13,933 bases of DNA. Source: an uncultured Lachnospiraceae bacterium (GTDB taxonomy: Bacteria; Bacillota; Clostridia; Lachnospirales; Lachnospiraceae). The stretch is taken from assembly GCA_934385475.1 (NCBI GenBank), contig CAKRPS010000053.1, positions 1 through 13,933 on the forward strand, given 5' to 3'. The position numbers were made by a program, and so were the translations under genes. The notes under the pieces are model-generated. The model was given only the letters and a program-made list of their open reading frames with translations. It made no database searches and had not been told where the DNA came from. Positions 1-8,796 of the stretch are shown piece after piece; position 1 is the stretch's first letter; every line of letters begins with the position of its first letter.

Positions 1-149
1 TTATTCAATAAAATCAAGATTTTTTAAGGCGTGGTGGAATTTACCTCTGCACTGGAATTTAAAATTTCAAGTCAGCAGGTTACTTCTTCGGAATATTTCC
101 CCTCACAGACTCATAAACTGATAAAAAGAAATTCTTATGGGGATATTTT

Positions 150-608
150 ATGAGTTCCAAAACCAAAATTGTCGTGCTTCATGTAAAAGAATTGATCTAT
201 ACAGGGATATTCGCTGCTCTCGGCATTCTTTTCATCGTCCTGCTCATCATCATGTTCCTGCCGGATGAGGAAAAGAAGGAGACCTCTGCCGTCGTAACGC
301 AGACTACCTCAAACACGTATATTCCCGGTGTATACACCACTTCCCTGATCCTGAACGATAACGTAGTCGAAATCGAAGTAACCGTCGATGAACACAATAT
401 CAATTCCGTCCGGCTTGTCAATCTGGATGAAGCCGTAACCACCATGTATCCTCTGATCCAGCCTTCCTTCGAGGATCTGGCCAACCAGATTATCACGCTG
501 CAAAGCCTCGATGGTGTTACATACCCAGAGGAAAGCAAGTATACCTCCATGATCCTGCTTGATGCGATCACCTCATCACTGGAAAAGGCACAAGATACCA
601 ATCCATGA
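150..608 (+). CDS. Single-pass membrane protein with FMN_bind-like extracytoplasmic domain
   Basis: 152 residues. Residues about 14-37 form one strong hydrophobic segment (ELIYTGIFAALGILFIVLL), with a basic N-terminus, so the C-terminal part is probably outside the cell. After a Thr/Ser-rich linker (about 44-56) comes a small domain beginning YIPGVYTTSL and ending YTSMILLDAI. This layout resembles the FMN-binding (FMN_bind) fold, where GxYxG opens the domain and an SGAT.TS-type motif receives FMN; here the corresponding stretch is VTYPEESKYTS, so the usual flavin-attachment motif is not recognisable. It may be a non-flavinylated relative. The start at 150 follows a G-rich Shine-Dalgarno-like stretch (GGGGAT, about 8 bp upstream). 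The gene stands alone: the neighbour downstream is convergent and a strong terminator follows. Membrane topology is well supported; family assignment is a similarity judgement by eye and function is unknown. Confidence 0.72.
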   Translation: MSSKTKIVVLHVKELIYTGIFAALGILFIVLLIIMFLPDEEKKETSAVVTQTTSNTYIPGVYTTSLILNDNVVEIEVTVDEHNINSVRLVNLDEAVTTMYPLIQPSFEDLANQIITLQSLDGVTYPEESKYTSMILLDAITSSLEKAQDTNP

Positions 609-613
609 ATCAC

Positions 614-664
614 AAGGGCCCGCCACCTGCTGCCCATAACCTTGCATCGGGCGGGTCCTTTTTC
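614..664 (+). terminator. Rho-independent terminator of the 150-608 gene
   Basis: An 11-position stem pairs AAGGGCCCGCC (614-624) with GGCGGGTCCTT (650-660). All positions pair, with one G-U wobble, and the 3' arm runs into a T tract (659-663). It lies 5 bp after the stop of the upstream plus-strand gene. It also sits just past the stop of the convergent nadE gene, but the minus-strand side lacks a comparable U tract, so it is mainly a plus-strand terminator. Confidence 0.85.
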
Positions 665-668
665 CAGC

Positions 669-2579
669 CTACAATTCTTCTATCTGTCTGAGCCACAATG
701 TCGCGCTGGCATCCGATGGCATCCTGAGATCTCCCCTCGGCGAAAGTGCCACACTTCCCACCTTGGGACCATCCGGCAGACATGATCTTTTGAACTGCTG
801 TGCAAAAAATCTTTTATAAAAAGTTTTCATCCACTTCCGTATCACTTCTTCCTCATACAGTCCCCGGAATGCCCTGCAGGCAACCCGGTACAGCTTCGCC
901 GGTTCAAACCCGCACCGCAGCATATAATACAGGAAAAAGTCGTGAAGCTCGTACGGTCCGACCAGATCCTCTGTTTTCTGGGAAATTGTCCCATCCACAG
1001 GCGGCAGAAGCTCAGGGCTGACCGGTGTATCCAGAACGTCCAGAAGAACCTCCTGCAGTTCACGCTGATCACAGGTATCGGCATAATACTGTACCAGATG
1101 TCGTACCAGTGTCTTAGGTACACCGGCATTGACCCCATACATGGACATATGATCCCCATTGTAGGTCGCCCAGCCAAGTGCCAGCTCTGACATATCTCCT
1201 GTTCCGATGACCATACCGCCTACACGGTTTGCGATATCCATCAGAATCTGCGTCCTCTCGCGGGCCTGCCCATTTTCATAGGTCACATCGTGCTTTTCCA
1301 TATCCTGTCCGATATCCCGGAAATGTACCGTCACGGCTTCCTTGATATCGATCTCCTCCAGCGTCGCTCCCAGCGTGTGTGCCAGCTTACAGGCATTGTC
1401 ATACGTCCGGTCAGTCGTTCCAAAGCACGGCATCGTCACCGCTCTGATCTGGCTTCTGGGGATCTGCAGCATATCAAAGGCGCGCACGGTCACAAGCAGT
1501 GCCAGCGTTGAGTCAAGGCCCCCCGAAATACCAAGTACCGCATTGCGGCATCCTGTATGCTCAAGTCTCTTTTTCAGGCCATACGACTGAATTGAAAGGA
1601 TTTCCTCACAGCGTTCCTCCCTCTCTGCCGGATCTGCGGGAACAAACGGCTGTGGGCCGAAATTTCTGCAAAGTTCTGTCTTCTCAGTCTCTATTGCAAC
1701 CGGAATCACCAGGTAGTCCTCCGGTCTTTTCGTTCCATAGGTACTCATCCTGCGTCTCTCATGGCAGATTCTGTGCACATCGATATCCGCATAGACATCC
1801 ACCGGCTCAAAGCGTTTTGCCTGCTCTAAGATGACACCGTTTTCCGCGATTAGGTTGTGGCCTCCAAATACCAGATCCTGCGTCGATTCCCCTTCTCCGG
1901 CAGAACAGTAGATATAGGCGGCGATCAGTCTCGCGCTGGCTGATTTTACTAACAGCTCCCGATACGTATCCTTGCCGATCGTCTCATTCGAAGCCGAAAG
2001 ATTCACAAGCACTGTCGCTCCTGCCAATGCGTGTGCAATCCCGGGCGACTGCGGCACCCAGAAGTCCTCGCAGATCTCACAGCCAACCGTCAGCCCGCTT
2101 ACAGCGTCTGCCTCAAAAAGAATATTGGTTCCAAAGGGAATTCTCCGGTCCTCCAGAATATATTCTTCCGGCTTTTCAAAACCGGGTGCAAAATGTCTTG
2201 TCTCATAAAATTCTCCATAAGACGGAATATAGCTCTTCGGAATAAACGCCAGAATTTCTCCGTTTTGTATTGCGGCCGCCACATTGTACAGCTTCTGCCG
2301 GAACACAAGCGGCAATCCCACAAATACAAGCGCATCGCTTCCCTCTGTTGCGTCTGCCACTGACAGCAGAGCCTCCATAGCGCCCTCCAGCAGTGTCTCC
2401 TGCAGGAAAAGATCATTGCAGGTATAGCCTGTCAGACAAAGCTCTGGAAACACCAGAATCTTTGCCCCTTTATTTGTGGCTTCCTCTATTTTCTCCGTGA
2501 TCTGTTTGGCATTGTAGAGCGTATCTGCCACCCGAACCTTCGGGGTCAACGCCGCCACCTTCACAAATCCATGCTTCAC
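669..2579 (-). CDS. nadE: Glutamine-dependent NAD(+) synthetase
   Basis: Makes NAD from deamido-NAD (nicotinic acid adenine dinucleotide), ATP and glutamine, the last step of NAD biosynthesis; cytoplasmic. The 636-residue length matches the fused two-domain enzyme. Residues about 1-290 are a nitrilase-type glutaminase with the expected Glu-Lys-Cys triad: Glu46 in FPELCLTGY, Lys115 in IPKSYIP and Cys170 in CEICEDFW. Residues about 320-636 are the synthetase domain, with the ATP pyrophosphatase loop SGGLDS at 352-357 and the downstream GTGDMSELALGW and YGVNAGVPKTL segments typical of the family. The ATG at 2579 is preceded by AGGAGG with 9-bp spacing. It is the last gene of the long minus-strand run, 35 bp after hslO. 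The glutaminase domain means it can use glutamine and not only free ammonia. No defects seen. Confidence 0.97.
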   Translation of the reverse strand: MKHGFVKVAALTPKVRVADTLYNAKQITEKIEEATNKGAKILVFPELCLTGYTCNDLFLQETLLEGAMEALLSVADATEGSDALVFVGLPLVFRQKLYNVAAAIQNGEILAFIPKSYIPSYGEFYETRHFAPGFEKPEEYILEDRRIPFGTNILFEADAVSGLTVGCEICEDFWVPQSPGIAHALAGATVLVNLSASNETIGKDTYRELLVKSASARLIAAYIYCSAGEGESTQDLVFGGHNLIAENGVILEQAKRFEPVDVYADIDVHRICHERRRMSTYGTKRPEDYLVIPVAIETEKTELCRNFGPQPFVPADPAEREERCEEILSIQSYGLKKRLEHTGCRNAVLGISGGLDSTLALLVTVRAFDMLQIPRSQIRAVTMPCFGTTDRTYDNACKLAHTLGATLEEIDIKEAVTVHFRDIGQDMEKHDVTYENGQARERTQILMDIANRVGGMVIGTGDMSELALGWATYNGDHMSMYGVNAGVPKTLVRHLVQYYADTCDQRELQEVLLDVLDTPVSPELLPPVDGTISQKTEDLVGPYELHDFFLYYMLRCGFEPAKLYRVACRAFRGLYEEEVIRKWMKTFYKRFFAQQFKRSCLPDGPKVGSVALSPRGDLRMPSDASATLWLRQIEEL

Positions 2580-2614
2580 GTTCCATTACCTCCTGTGCCT
2601 CTGAATCGTTACGC

Positions 2615-3493
2615 CTATTTTATCTTACCCAGAATCTGCTTTAAATCTTCTATGGAAAAAGAATAATTTGTATTACAGAAGTGACAGTTCAGTTCTACCT
2701 CTTTTCCCTCCGCGATCAGATCCTGCAATTCTTTCTTTCCAAGACTGATCAGCACCTTCTCAACACGGCTTCTGCTGCAATTACATGCAAACTGCACCGG
2801 CATGGTATCTGTGATCTCAAGATCCATGTCTCCCAGAATCCTCTCCAGGATCTGCTCTGGATTACAGCCTTCCTCCAGCATTGTCGTCACAGGCTCCAGT
2901 GTAGACAGCCTCTGCTCCAGTCTGTCGATCACCTCATCCTGCGTAAAAGGCATTAACTGGATGATAAAACCACCCGCCTGCTTTACTGTGTTGTTCTTTT
3001 CCATCAAAACTCCCAGTCCCACACTGGAAGGAACCTGCTCCGAAGCGGCGAAATAATAGGTCAGGTCGTCCCCTATTTCTCCCGTTTTCAGTTCAATGGT
3101 AGAAGAATAGGGTTCTTTCAGTCCCATATCCTTGATCACTGTCAGGACACCAAGTCCTATCACACCTCCCACGTCCAGCTTTCCAACCTTGCTTGGAGGC
3201 ATCATCGCCTGCGGGCAGTCCGCATAGCCCTTCACATTCCCATGGGCGTCTGCCGTCACCGTCAGGCCGTGCACAGGCCCTGCTCCGTTGATCTGGAGGG
3301 TGAGCATGTCATCCTCCCCTTTCAGCATACTTCCCATCATCACGCCGCCTGTCATCAGTCTCCCGAGTGCTGCCGTGACCACCGGGCTGGTCTCATGTAC
3401 CTGCCTTGCGTGCTCTACAAGTTCCTTTGATGTAATTGCAAAAGCTCTGATCTGCGCGTTTGCCGCCATCGCTCTCACCAAGTAATCTGCCAT
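2615..3493 (-). CDS. hslO: Hsp33 redox-regulated holdase chaperone
   Basis: Cytoplasmic holdase chaperone activated by oxidative unfolding; in the reduced state four conserved cysteines bind zinc. The 292-residue product shows all four: CNC at about 237-239 and CHFC at about 270-273, near the C-terminus as in known Hsp33. The N-terminal body carries typical family segments such as ADYLVRAMA, TGGVMMGSMLKG and VGLGVLMEKNN. The open frame extends upstream to 3553, but the ATG at 3493 is preferred: it begins the conserved N-terminus and has GGAAAGGAAG just upstream, while the longer start would overlap the methyltransferase by 41 bp. With the chosen start the gap is 19 bp, which suggests co-transcription and translation coupling. 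nadE follows 35 bp later. No sign of truncation. Confidence 0.96.
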   Translation of the reverse strand: MADYLVRAMAANAQIRAFAITSKELVEHARQVHETSPVVTAALGRLMTGGVMMGSMLKGEDDMLTLQINGAGPVHGLTVTADAHGNVKGYADCPQAMMPPSKVGKLDVGGVIGLGVLTVIKDMGLKEPYSSTIELKTGEIGDDLTYYFAASEQVPSSVGLGVLMEKNNTVKQAGGFIIQLMPFTQDEVIDRLEQRLSTLEPVTTMLEEGCNPEQILERILGDMDLEITDTMPVQFACNCSRSRVEKVLISLGKKELQDLIAEGKEVELNCHFCNTNYSFSIEDLKQILGKIK

Positions 3494-3512
3494 TGTTTTT
3501 CTTCCTTTCCCA

Positions 3513-4334
3513 TTACAGCCTTGTATTTTCCCTGCATCCTTTTCGGGCAACAATATAAACCCGCTCGCTGGTCTTAGTCACTTCCCCATGTGTATCCGCA
3601 TCGATTGCCTCCACAAAAAGCATGCCTGCCTGTTCCACCAACTGTCTCATCTTCTCCGGTTCATATCCTCTTTGCAGGTGTGTCTCCTGAAATCTACGGA
3701 ACCGGTCATCCTCCTCCCGCACAAAGATCGTGATGTCATACTCGTTGATCTCTCCGTCGGGATCGTAATAGTTCTCCCAGATAAAGCTACAGTCCTCACG
3801 GTTCTCTGCGATCGTCGTGTCTCCGATCACCTCAGCATATTTATAGGTGGTATTGAAATCAAAAATAAAGATTCCCTGCGGATACAGGTAATTGTTGATC
3901 AGCCGGAAGGTCTGCACAATCTCATCCTCTTCAAGCAGGTAATTGACACTGTCGCACACACTGACTACCGCCCCTACGGTTCCATATAACTCCAGCTCCC
4001 GCATGTCCTGTTGCAGATAAAGAATATCAAGCCCCGACTTCTCTCTTTTCTCCATGGCGATCTGTAACATTTCCTCAGATAAATCTATTCCGATCATGTC
4101 ATAGCCCCTACGCGCCAGAAGCTCTGTCAGGGTTCCGGTTCCACACCCCAGATCCAAAATGGTATTCTGTTCCTGTCTGAGATTTTCCCTTACATTCTCC
4201 GGCTGTGCTTCGACACTCTCTTTCTCCCCCTGATACTTTTGCAGCAGGGTAAGGAGATAATCGCACCATTCCTCATAAGGTGTCTCATCCATAAAGGTGT
4301 CATAAACCTGCGCAAAGTCTGTATATGCTTCCAT
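3513..4334 (-). CDS. Class I SAM-dependent methyltransferase
   Basis: 273 residues, soluble. The SAM-binding motif I is clear (ILDLGCGTGTLTELL, about 59-73), followed by the acidic residue ending beta-strand 2 (GIDLSEEML, about 82-90) and a motif with VVSVCDSVNYLL about 40 residues later, typical of the small-molecule methyltransferase fold. The segment FDFNTTYKYAEV further on is also usual in this group. A charged, Glu/Gln-rich insertion at about 35-57 comes before motif I. The ATG at 4334 is preceded by GAGGAAGAG. It lies 20 bp after the GH20 stop and 19 bp before hslO, so it is probably part of the same transcript. The substrate cannot be told from the sequence. Confidence 0.9.
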   Translation of the reverse strand: MEAYTDFAQVYDTFMDETPYEEWCDYLLTLLQKYQGEKESVEAQPENVRENLRQEQNTILDLGCGTGTLTELLARRGYDMIGIDLSEEMLQIAMEKREKSGLDILYLQQDMRELELYGTVGAVVSVCDSVNYLLEEDEIVQTFRLINNYLYPQGIFIFDFNTTYKYAEVIGDTTIAENREDCSFIWENYYDPDGEINEYDITIFVREEDDRFRRFQETHLQRGYEPEKMRQLVEQAGMLFVEAIDADTHGEVTKTSERVYIVARKGCRENTRL

Positions 4335-4354
4335 ATCTCACTCTTCCTCTGTCT

Positions 4355-7063
4355 CTATTTGCTCCTTTGCAGGGCACTCCACTCTACCTGTCCCTGAAAG
4401 CTTCCCGTTTCTTCTCCCAGATATTGGATTGGGAACGCAAAAGTCGCATATTCCTCAAATGGTTCTCTGCTGCCAAGGGTCTGTATCTTCTCCCCATCCA
4501 CATACAGCGTTGTCATTCCGGGTTCCCCCACAATCTTGAGCTCCGTCCACTGTTCTATGGGCAGGGTGTAGTCAAACGTATATGTCTTCCCTTCCCTGCA
4601 AAATCCAACTTTACCGGTCTCAGGCTCCGCCGCATAGAACGCCCACTCTCCATACGCGCTGTCACTTTTTGAAAGGATCTGCCCGGATTGTGCCACGCCC
4701 TTTCCAAGATACACTCTGCACGCAACGGTATAAGAAGGCACTATTCCCCTGTCCGAATCCTGTAGCTTAGTGCTCTCCTCCGGCTGCTCAAATGCCATCT
4801 CCTGCACGATACTGTCGGGTGCTCCCCACAACTTTCCGGAAAGAACTCCGAGAGGATCTCTAAATCTGTCATACAAATCTGCCTCTGAAATTCCCAGATC
4901 CAGTCTGCCGCTCATATCGTTCCAGATCATATAGGCCGCCCCTCGCATTTGCAAGGAGTATGTCGGAACCGTTTCCATGGTATCATGATCATAAAACCGA
5001 TTAGGTTCCCAGTTGGCTGCAAGCTCCTCTTTGTCCAGATAATCATAGCCGCCGCCCGGTATGATATACAGATGATTGTTCTGCATATTGATGATGGAAT
5101 AGCCCTGCCGGTACATTTGCACAGGGTCCGCCCACACGGTACTCCAGATATTCAGTTCCAGATTTTCCGTCCCCGGCATCTCCGACCCTTCTATGTTGCT
5201 CAGGCTTCCCCATAATCTTGCTTTCTTACCATATTCCTGTACCAGTGCCGCTATCTCTTTCAGATAGCTCCGGTACTTTGCCCCATCTCCATAGTATTCA
5301 TCCATGCCGATGTTGACTGTTCCCGCGCTGCGAAAGGCACCCTTCTGCGCATCCAGCGCCTCTTCCCAGATATCACGGACAAGCCCTGTCGCTTCTTTGT
5401 TATCCAGATTGATCTGGTCTACCCAGAGCGGATTATTTCCAAGCGCATACTCCGGAAAAAGCTTCGTGATCGCAAGTGCGTGTGCAGGCGTATCGATCTC
5501 AGGCACAACCTGCACGCCATATACGGCTGCCGTCTGCACAAAATCATCGATCTCCTCTTTTGTATAGGAATACTCCTCACTGGTCAGGGTGTCTCCTTCT
5601 TCATTCTGAATCTCTGATTCCAGCCGGAAAGCACTCTCCGCTGTCAGAGCATTTTTCACAGAATCATCCAGCCCACTGGTTGCCAGAATGACATTGTCAT
5701 TGAGATGCAGACCGAAATCATTCATCTTATAGTAGGACATTGTTTCCATCATAGTCGTAAGCATTTCCATCGAAACTGCCTTACGCGCCACATCGATTCC
5801 AAATCCCCTCACCTCATAAAGGGGATAGTCCCGGATTTCACCCTGCGGGATATTTTCTCCATACCGATCATACAACTGCCGCAAAGTCACCGTTCCCCAC
5901 CGCAGGCCGGTGATCTGCTCCGCATTTATGACAAACCTGTCAGATATTTGGACTGTATAGCCTTCTTCTCCCAGCCCGTTTGTCTGCGTGGCAAAGCCAA
6001 GCACAATATCGCCCGCCTGTGCATCCTCTGCCTTCCCCTGCGTGATCCGGCTCTCCCATTCCTTTGCGGGGAGCATTGCCGCCTGACTCTCGCCGAGTTC
6101 CTTTGCCAGAAGTTCGCCCAGACTGCGAAGACTCTCTTCCTCTCCACTTGAAACATCCAGCAAAATCCTGCTGTTTTCACTTAACGAGAATACTCCCTCA
6201 TGTCCGTTCCATTCTGCCAGTGCTGGGATCACTGTGGGAGCCTGTGTTTCCGACATCTCTCCCTGCTGTTTTGCAGGTACTGTGATCGTAAAGGCACGCT
6301 CTCTCTGTTGTCCTTCCCGGTCTGTCACCAGAAAGCCTACCGTCACTTCTTTCTCCTGAATGGTGTCATACACCGTTCCGTCTGCCCCGATCACCTGTTC
6401 ATAGTCTGCCCCAAGGAACTTGCTCGTGCCCCCCTCGGGTGCCTCAGGCATAACCAGTCTCCGCCCGCCGGTTTCCGTCGTCTCGATCGTCGGTGCTTCC
6501 AGAAGATACGCCGCCGGTTTCTCCTGATATACCTCTATTTCATAAAGGGAAACATTCTGATACAGGTTGGAGTAATCTTCCTCCTTCTGTGACACCTCAT
6601 AGACAGACAGCCGCAGATAGCGCAGGGTAACCGGCTGCTCCAGAGCAATCTCCTGATTCTTTTCTGCCGGAGCACTCGTAAATTCCTCTAAGACCGAATA
6701 GTCTTCTCCGTCAGCGGAGCCCTCCAGCGCATAATGAACCGCATTTCTACGCTCCCATTTGAGCATAACAAAAGAAACTGAAATTTCTTCCGGAAATTCC
6801 AGTTCTATATAATGATTCGCATCTTCCCAATTATTTTCACTGGACCAACGTGAGGATCGATCCTGATCGTCTCCGTCGATCACCTTCTGTGCGGTCAGTT
6901 CCTCGTTCTCCGCGCTGTCAGCCCGTGCTGTAACGCCCCTTTGAAGCGCCAGGTTCTCGCTGTCCGGTGTCCTATCTATCAGGCAAAAGACAAACCCTGC
7001 AACCGCCAGCACAAGCACCGTCAGAGAAGCTATCGCCAACAGCCCTTTTCTTCTGCTCCTCAT
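4355..7063 (-). CDS. Membrane-anchored GH20 beta-N-acetylhexosaminidase with F5/8C domain
   Basis: 902 residues. An N-terminal RRKG plus hydrophobic stretch (about 8-28) gives a signal anchor or signal peptide; no lipobox is seen. Residues about 35-182 resemble an F5/8 type C (discoidin, CBM32-like) glycan-binding domain, with the DGDDQDRSSRWSS opening. About 185-265 is a small beta domain, about 277-405 the GH20b-like non-catalytic domain, and about 408-745 the catalytic barrel. The GH20 hallmark Asp-Glu pair is D588-E589 in NIGMDEYYGD; GFGIDVARK (about 420-428), HLNDN (about 453) and PEIDTPAHA (521-529) are also as expected. The Glu is the general acid/base and the Asp positions the substrate acetamido group. 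The C-terminal 150 residues look like a LamG-like beta-sandwich. It likely removes terminal GlcNAc or GalNAc, or lacto-N-biose, from host or dietary glycans at the cell surface; specificity is not readable. RBS ATGAGGT lies upstream of the ATG. Confidence 0.92.
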   Translation of the reverse strand: MRSRRKGLLAIASLTVLVLAVAGFVFCLIDRTPDSENLALQRGVTARADSAENEELTAQKVIDGDDQDRSSRWSSENNWEDANHYIELEFPEEISVSFVMLKWERRNAVHYALEGSADGEDYSVLEEFTSAPAEKNQEIALEQPVTLRYLRLSVYEVSQKEEDYSNLYQNVSLYEIEVYQEKPAAYLLEAPTIETTETGGRRLVMPEAPEGGTSKFLGADYEQVIGADGTVYDTIQEKEVTVGFLVTDREGQQRERAFTITVPAKQQGEMSETQAPTVIPALAEWNGHEGVFSLSENSRILLDVSSGEEESLRSLGELLAKELGESQAAMLPAKEWESRITQGKAEDAQAGDIVLGFATQTNGLGEEGYTVQISDRFVINAEQITGLRWGTVTLRQLYDRYGENIPQGEIRDYPLYEVRGFGIDVARKAVSMEMLTTMMETMSYYKMNDFGLHLNDNVILATSGLDDSVKNALTAESAFRLESEIQNEEGDTLTSEEYSYTKEEIDDFVQTAAVYGVQVVPEIDTPAHALAITKLFPEYALGNNPLWVDQINLDNKEATGLVRDIWEEALDAQKGAFRSAGTVNIGMDEYYGDGAKYRSYLKEIAALVQEYGKKARLWGSLSNIEGSEMPGTENLELNIWSTVWADPVQMYRQGYSIINMQNNHLYIIPGGGYDYLDKEELAANWEPNRFYDHDTMETVPTYSLQMRGAAYMIWNDMSGRLDLGISEADLYDRFRDPLGVLSGKLWGAPDSIVQEMAFEQPEESTKLQDSDRGIVPSYTVACRVYLGKGVAQSGQILSKSDSAYGEWAFYAAEPETGKVGFCREGKTYTFDYTLPIEQWTELKIVGEPGMTTLYVDGEKIQTLGSREPFEEYATFAFPIQYLGEETGSFQGQVEWSALQRSK

Positions 7064-7109
7064 CGCATATTACCTCATGCTTCTGTCTCTATCCACTGTG
7101 CTGCAGATT

Positions 7110-7610
7110 TTATCCTAACAACACTCCTAACAGACCATAGGAAAAAATAGACATGATGATTGTGGCCATCACAATTCCCAAAAGTTCTGCCAGAATTGCC
7201 TTCTTAAAATCAATCTCCAAAAGTGCCGCAATCAGAGAACCGGTCCAGGCCCCAGTCCCTGGCAAAGGAATTCCCACAAAGATCACGAGTCCCCAGAACT
7301 CATACTTCTTAATACTATCACTCTTGCTCATTGCACGATTTTCCAGTCTCTCGATCAGGTTACGGAAGCATTTCACCTTCTTCATCCATTTGAAAATCTG
7401 CTTGATAAATAACAGAATAAACGGAATCGGCAGGATATTTCCAATAACACACAACGGAATCGCCGTTGTGATCGGCACCTGCAAAAGAGAAGACACAATT
7501 AAGCCTCCTCTGAGTTCCAGAATCGGGATCATCGATATAATAAATACGACAATTTCCTTAGACACGTATTTCCCGAGCGACACTGCAAATGCTGTAGCTA
7601 AACTTTCCAT
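7110..7610 (-). CDS. Small multidrug export-like integral membrane protein (COG2426 type)
   Basis: 166 residues with four or five hydrophobic segments (about 17-45, 48-68, 104-130, 136-165). The motifs IPILELRGGLI near residue 28 and GIPLPGTGAWTGSL near residue 115 are characteristic of the family annotated as putative small multidrug export proteins (Sm_multidrug_ex). The name is historical and transport has rarely been shown, so the substrate is unknown. The ATG at 7610 has AAGAGGT upstream. It lies 81 bp after hisC and 46 bp before the GH20 gene, on the same strand. No internal terminator is obvious on either side. Identity of the family is quite secure; function is not. Confidence 0.86.
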   Translation of the reverse strand: MESLATAFAVSLGKYVSKEIVVFIISMIPILELRGGLIVSSLLQVPITTAIPLCVIGNILPIPFILLFIKQIFKWMKKVKCFRNLIERLENRAMSKSDSIKKYEFWGLVIFVGIPLPGTGAWTGSLIAALLEIDFKKAILAELLGIVMATIIMSIFSYGLLGVLLG

Positions 7611-7691
7611 TACAACCTCTTTCTTTGGATCCGGTATTTTACCAATCCTTCTTATTATTTATATTTCGGAGATATCTTATTCAGAACTCCT

Positions 7692-8750
7692 CTACTGCGC
7701 ACAGATTTTCTTCAGCGCACGATACAGACATTCCATCTGCTCATCCGTTCCGATCGTAATGCGCAGGTAATTCCGTATTCTGTCCTTATCCCAATGTCTG
7801 ACATAAATGTCATTTTCTTTCAGGCGTGTGAAAATTTCCTCTGCCGGGATCGATTCATGGGTTGCAAAGATAAAATTGCTGCTTGACTTTGGAAAAGAAA
7901 AACCGAGTCTGGCAAGCTCTTTCTCCACATTAGTCCGGGTCCGTATGATCTTCTGACAGCACTCCTTAAAATAATCAGCATCTTTGGCAGATTCAACTGC
8001 AAGCTGCAATGCTGCGTAATTCATGGTATAAGAATTGACCGAATACTTTACATCGTTCAGATATTTGATCAATCTGGCATTTCCCATCGCAAATCCGATC
8101 CGCATTCCTGCCATGGCACGCGATTTGGAGAAGGTCTGCACCACAAGCAGATTATCATATTTCTCAATCAATGGCAATGCACTCTTACCGCCAAAATCGA
8201 TATATGCCTCATCGACGATCACCACAACGTCCCTGTTCTGCTCAATGATCTTCTCCACCTGGGACAGATCCATCAAAACGCCTGTAGGTGCATTGGGGTT
8301 TGGAAAGATCACGCCACCGTTTTCCTGTACATAATCCTCCGGACGGATGCAGAAGTTCTCATCCAGTGCCTTTTTCTCATAGGGAATGCCATACACATCC
8401 GCCCACACATCATAAAAGGAATAGGTAATATCCGGAAATAATATCGGCTTTTCAGAATGAAAAAACGTCAGAAAGGCCATAGAAAGCACATCGTCCGATC
8501 CCACTCCGATGAAAAGCTGGTCAGTTCCAATATGATAAAAATCCGCAAGCTCTTTCGCAAGCTGTGCATGCTCCGGAAATTCCGGATACAAGCGCATCCT
8601 GTCTGCCTCCAGCTTCTGGGCTGCTGCCGTTACTCCCGGTGCCGGTGGATATGGACACTCATTCGTATTTAACTTGATAACGCCCTTTTTCACCGGCTGT
8701 TCTCCCGGTGTATAAGGTACTACTTTTCGTACATTTTCTTCCCACTTCAT
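7692..8750 (-). CDS. hisC: Histidinol-phosphate aminotransferase-like PLP enzyme
   Basis: 352 residues from the preferred start. It is a fold-type I aminotransferase: the PLP lysine is Lys209 in QTFSKSRAMAGMRIGF, the substrate carboxylate arginine is in the same stretch (about Arg217), and PNPNAPTG (150-157) and VDEAYIDF (179-186) hold the PLP-contacting Asn, Asp and Tyr. The N-terminus with LNTNECPYPPAP is typical of HisC, which converts imidazole acetol phosphate to histidinol phosphate using glutamate. No other histidine genes are nearby, so another role (aromatic or phosphonate-type amino transfer) is possible. The open frame starts at 8789, but the ATG at 8750 begins the conserved region and has GGAG 6 bp upstream. 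It lies 46 bp after the glycosyltransferase gene. Confidence 0.88.
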   Translation of the reverse strand: MKWEENVRKVVPYTPGEQPVKKGVIKLNTNECPYPPAPGVTAAAQKLEADRMRLYPEFPEHAQLAKELADFYHIGTDQLFIGVGSDDVLSMAFLTFFHSEKPILFPDITYSFYDVWADVYGIPYEKKALDENFCIRPEDYVQENGGVIFPNPNAPTGVLMDLSQVEKIIEQNRDVVVIVDEAYIDFGGKSALPLIEKYDNLLVVQTFSKSRAMAGMRIGFAMGNARLIKYLNDVKYSVNSYTMNYAALQLAVESAKDADYFKECCQKIIRTRTNVEKELARLGFSFPKSSSNFIFATHESIPAEEIFTRLKENDIYVRHWDKDRIRNYLRITIGTDEQMECLYRALKKICAQ

Positions 8751-8796
8751 TCTAATCTCCATTCCTGCGCATGTTTTCTGCGCATACAAAACCCTG

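Noticed and set aside
28..153. Open stretch of about 41 codons on the plus strand with GTG codons at 31 and 34, running into the first gene
   Set aside because: No ribosome site at a proper distance, no recognisable protein features, and it overlaps the start of the real gene. The 149 bp before that gene are otherwise without a gene I can support.
3494..3553. Longer Hsp33 start at 3553
   Set aside because: The extra 20 residues do not match the family N-terminus, overlap the methyltransferase gene, and the start at 3493 has a better ribosome site.
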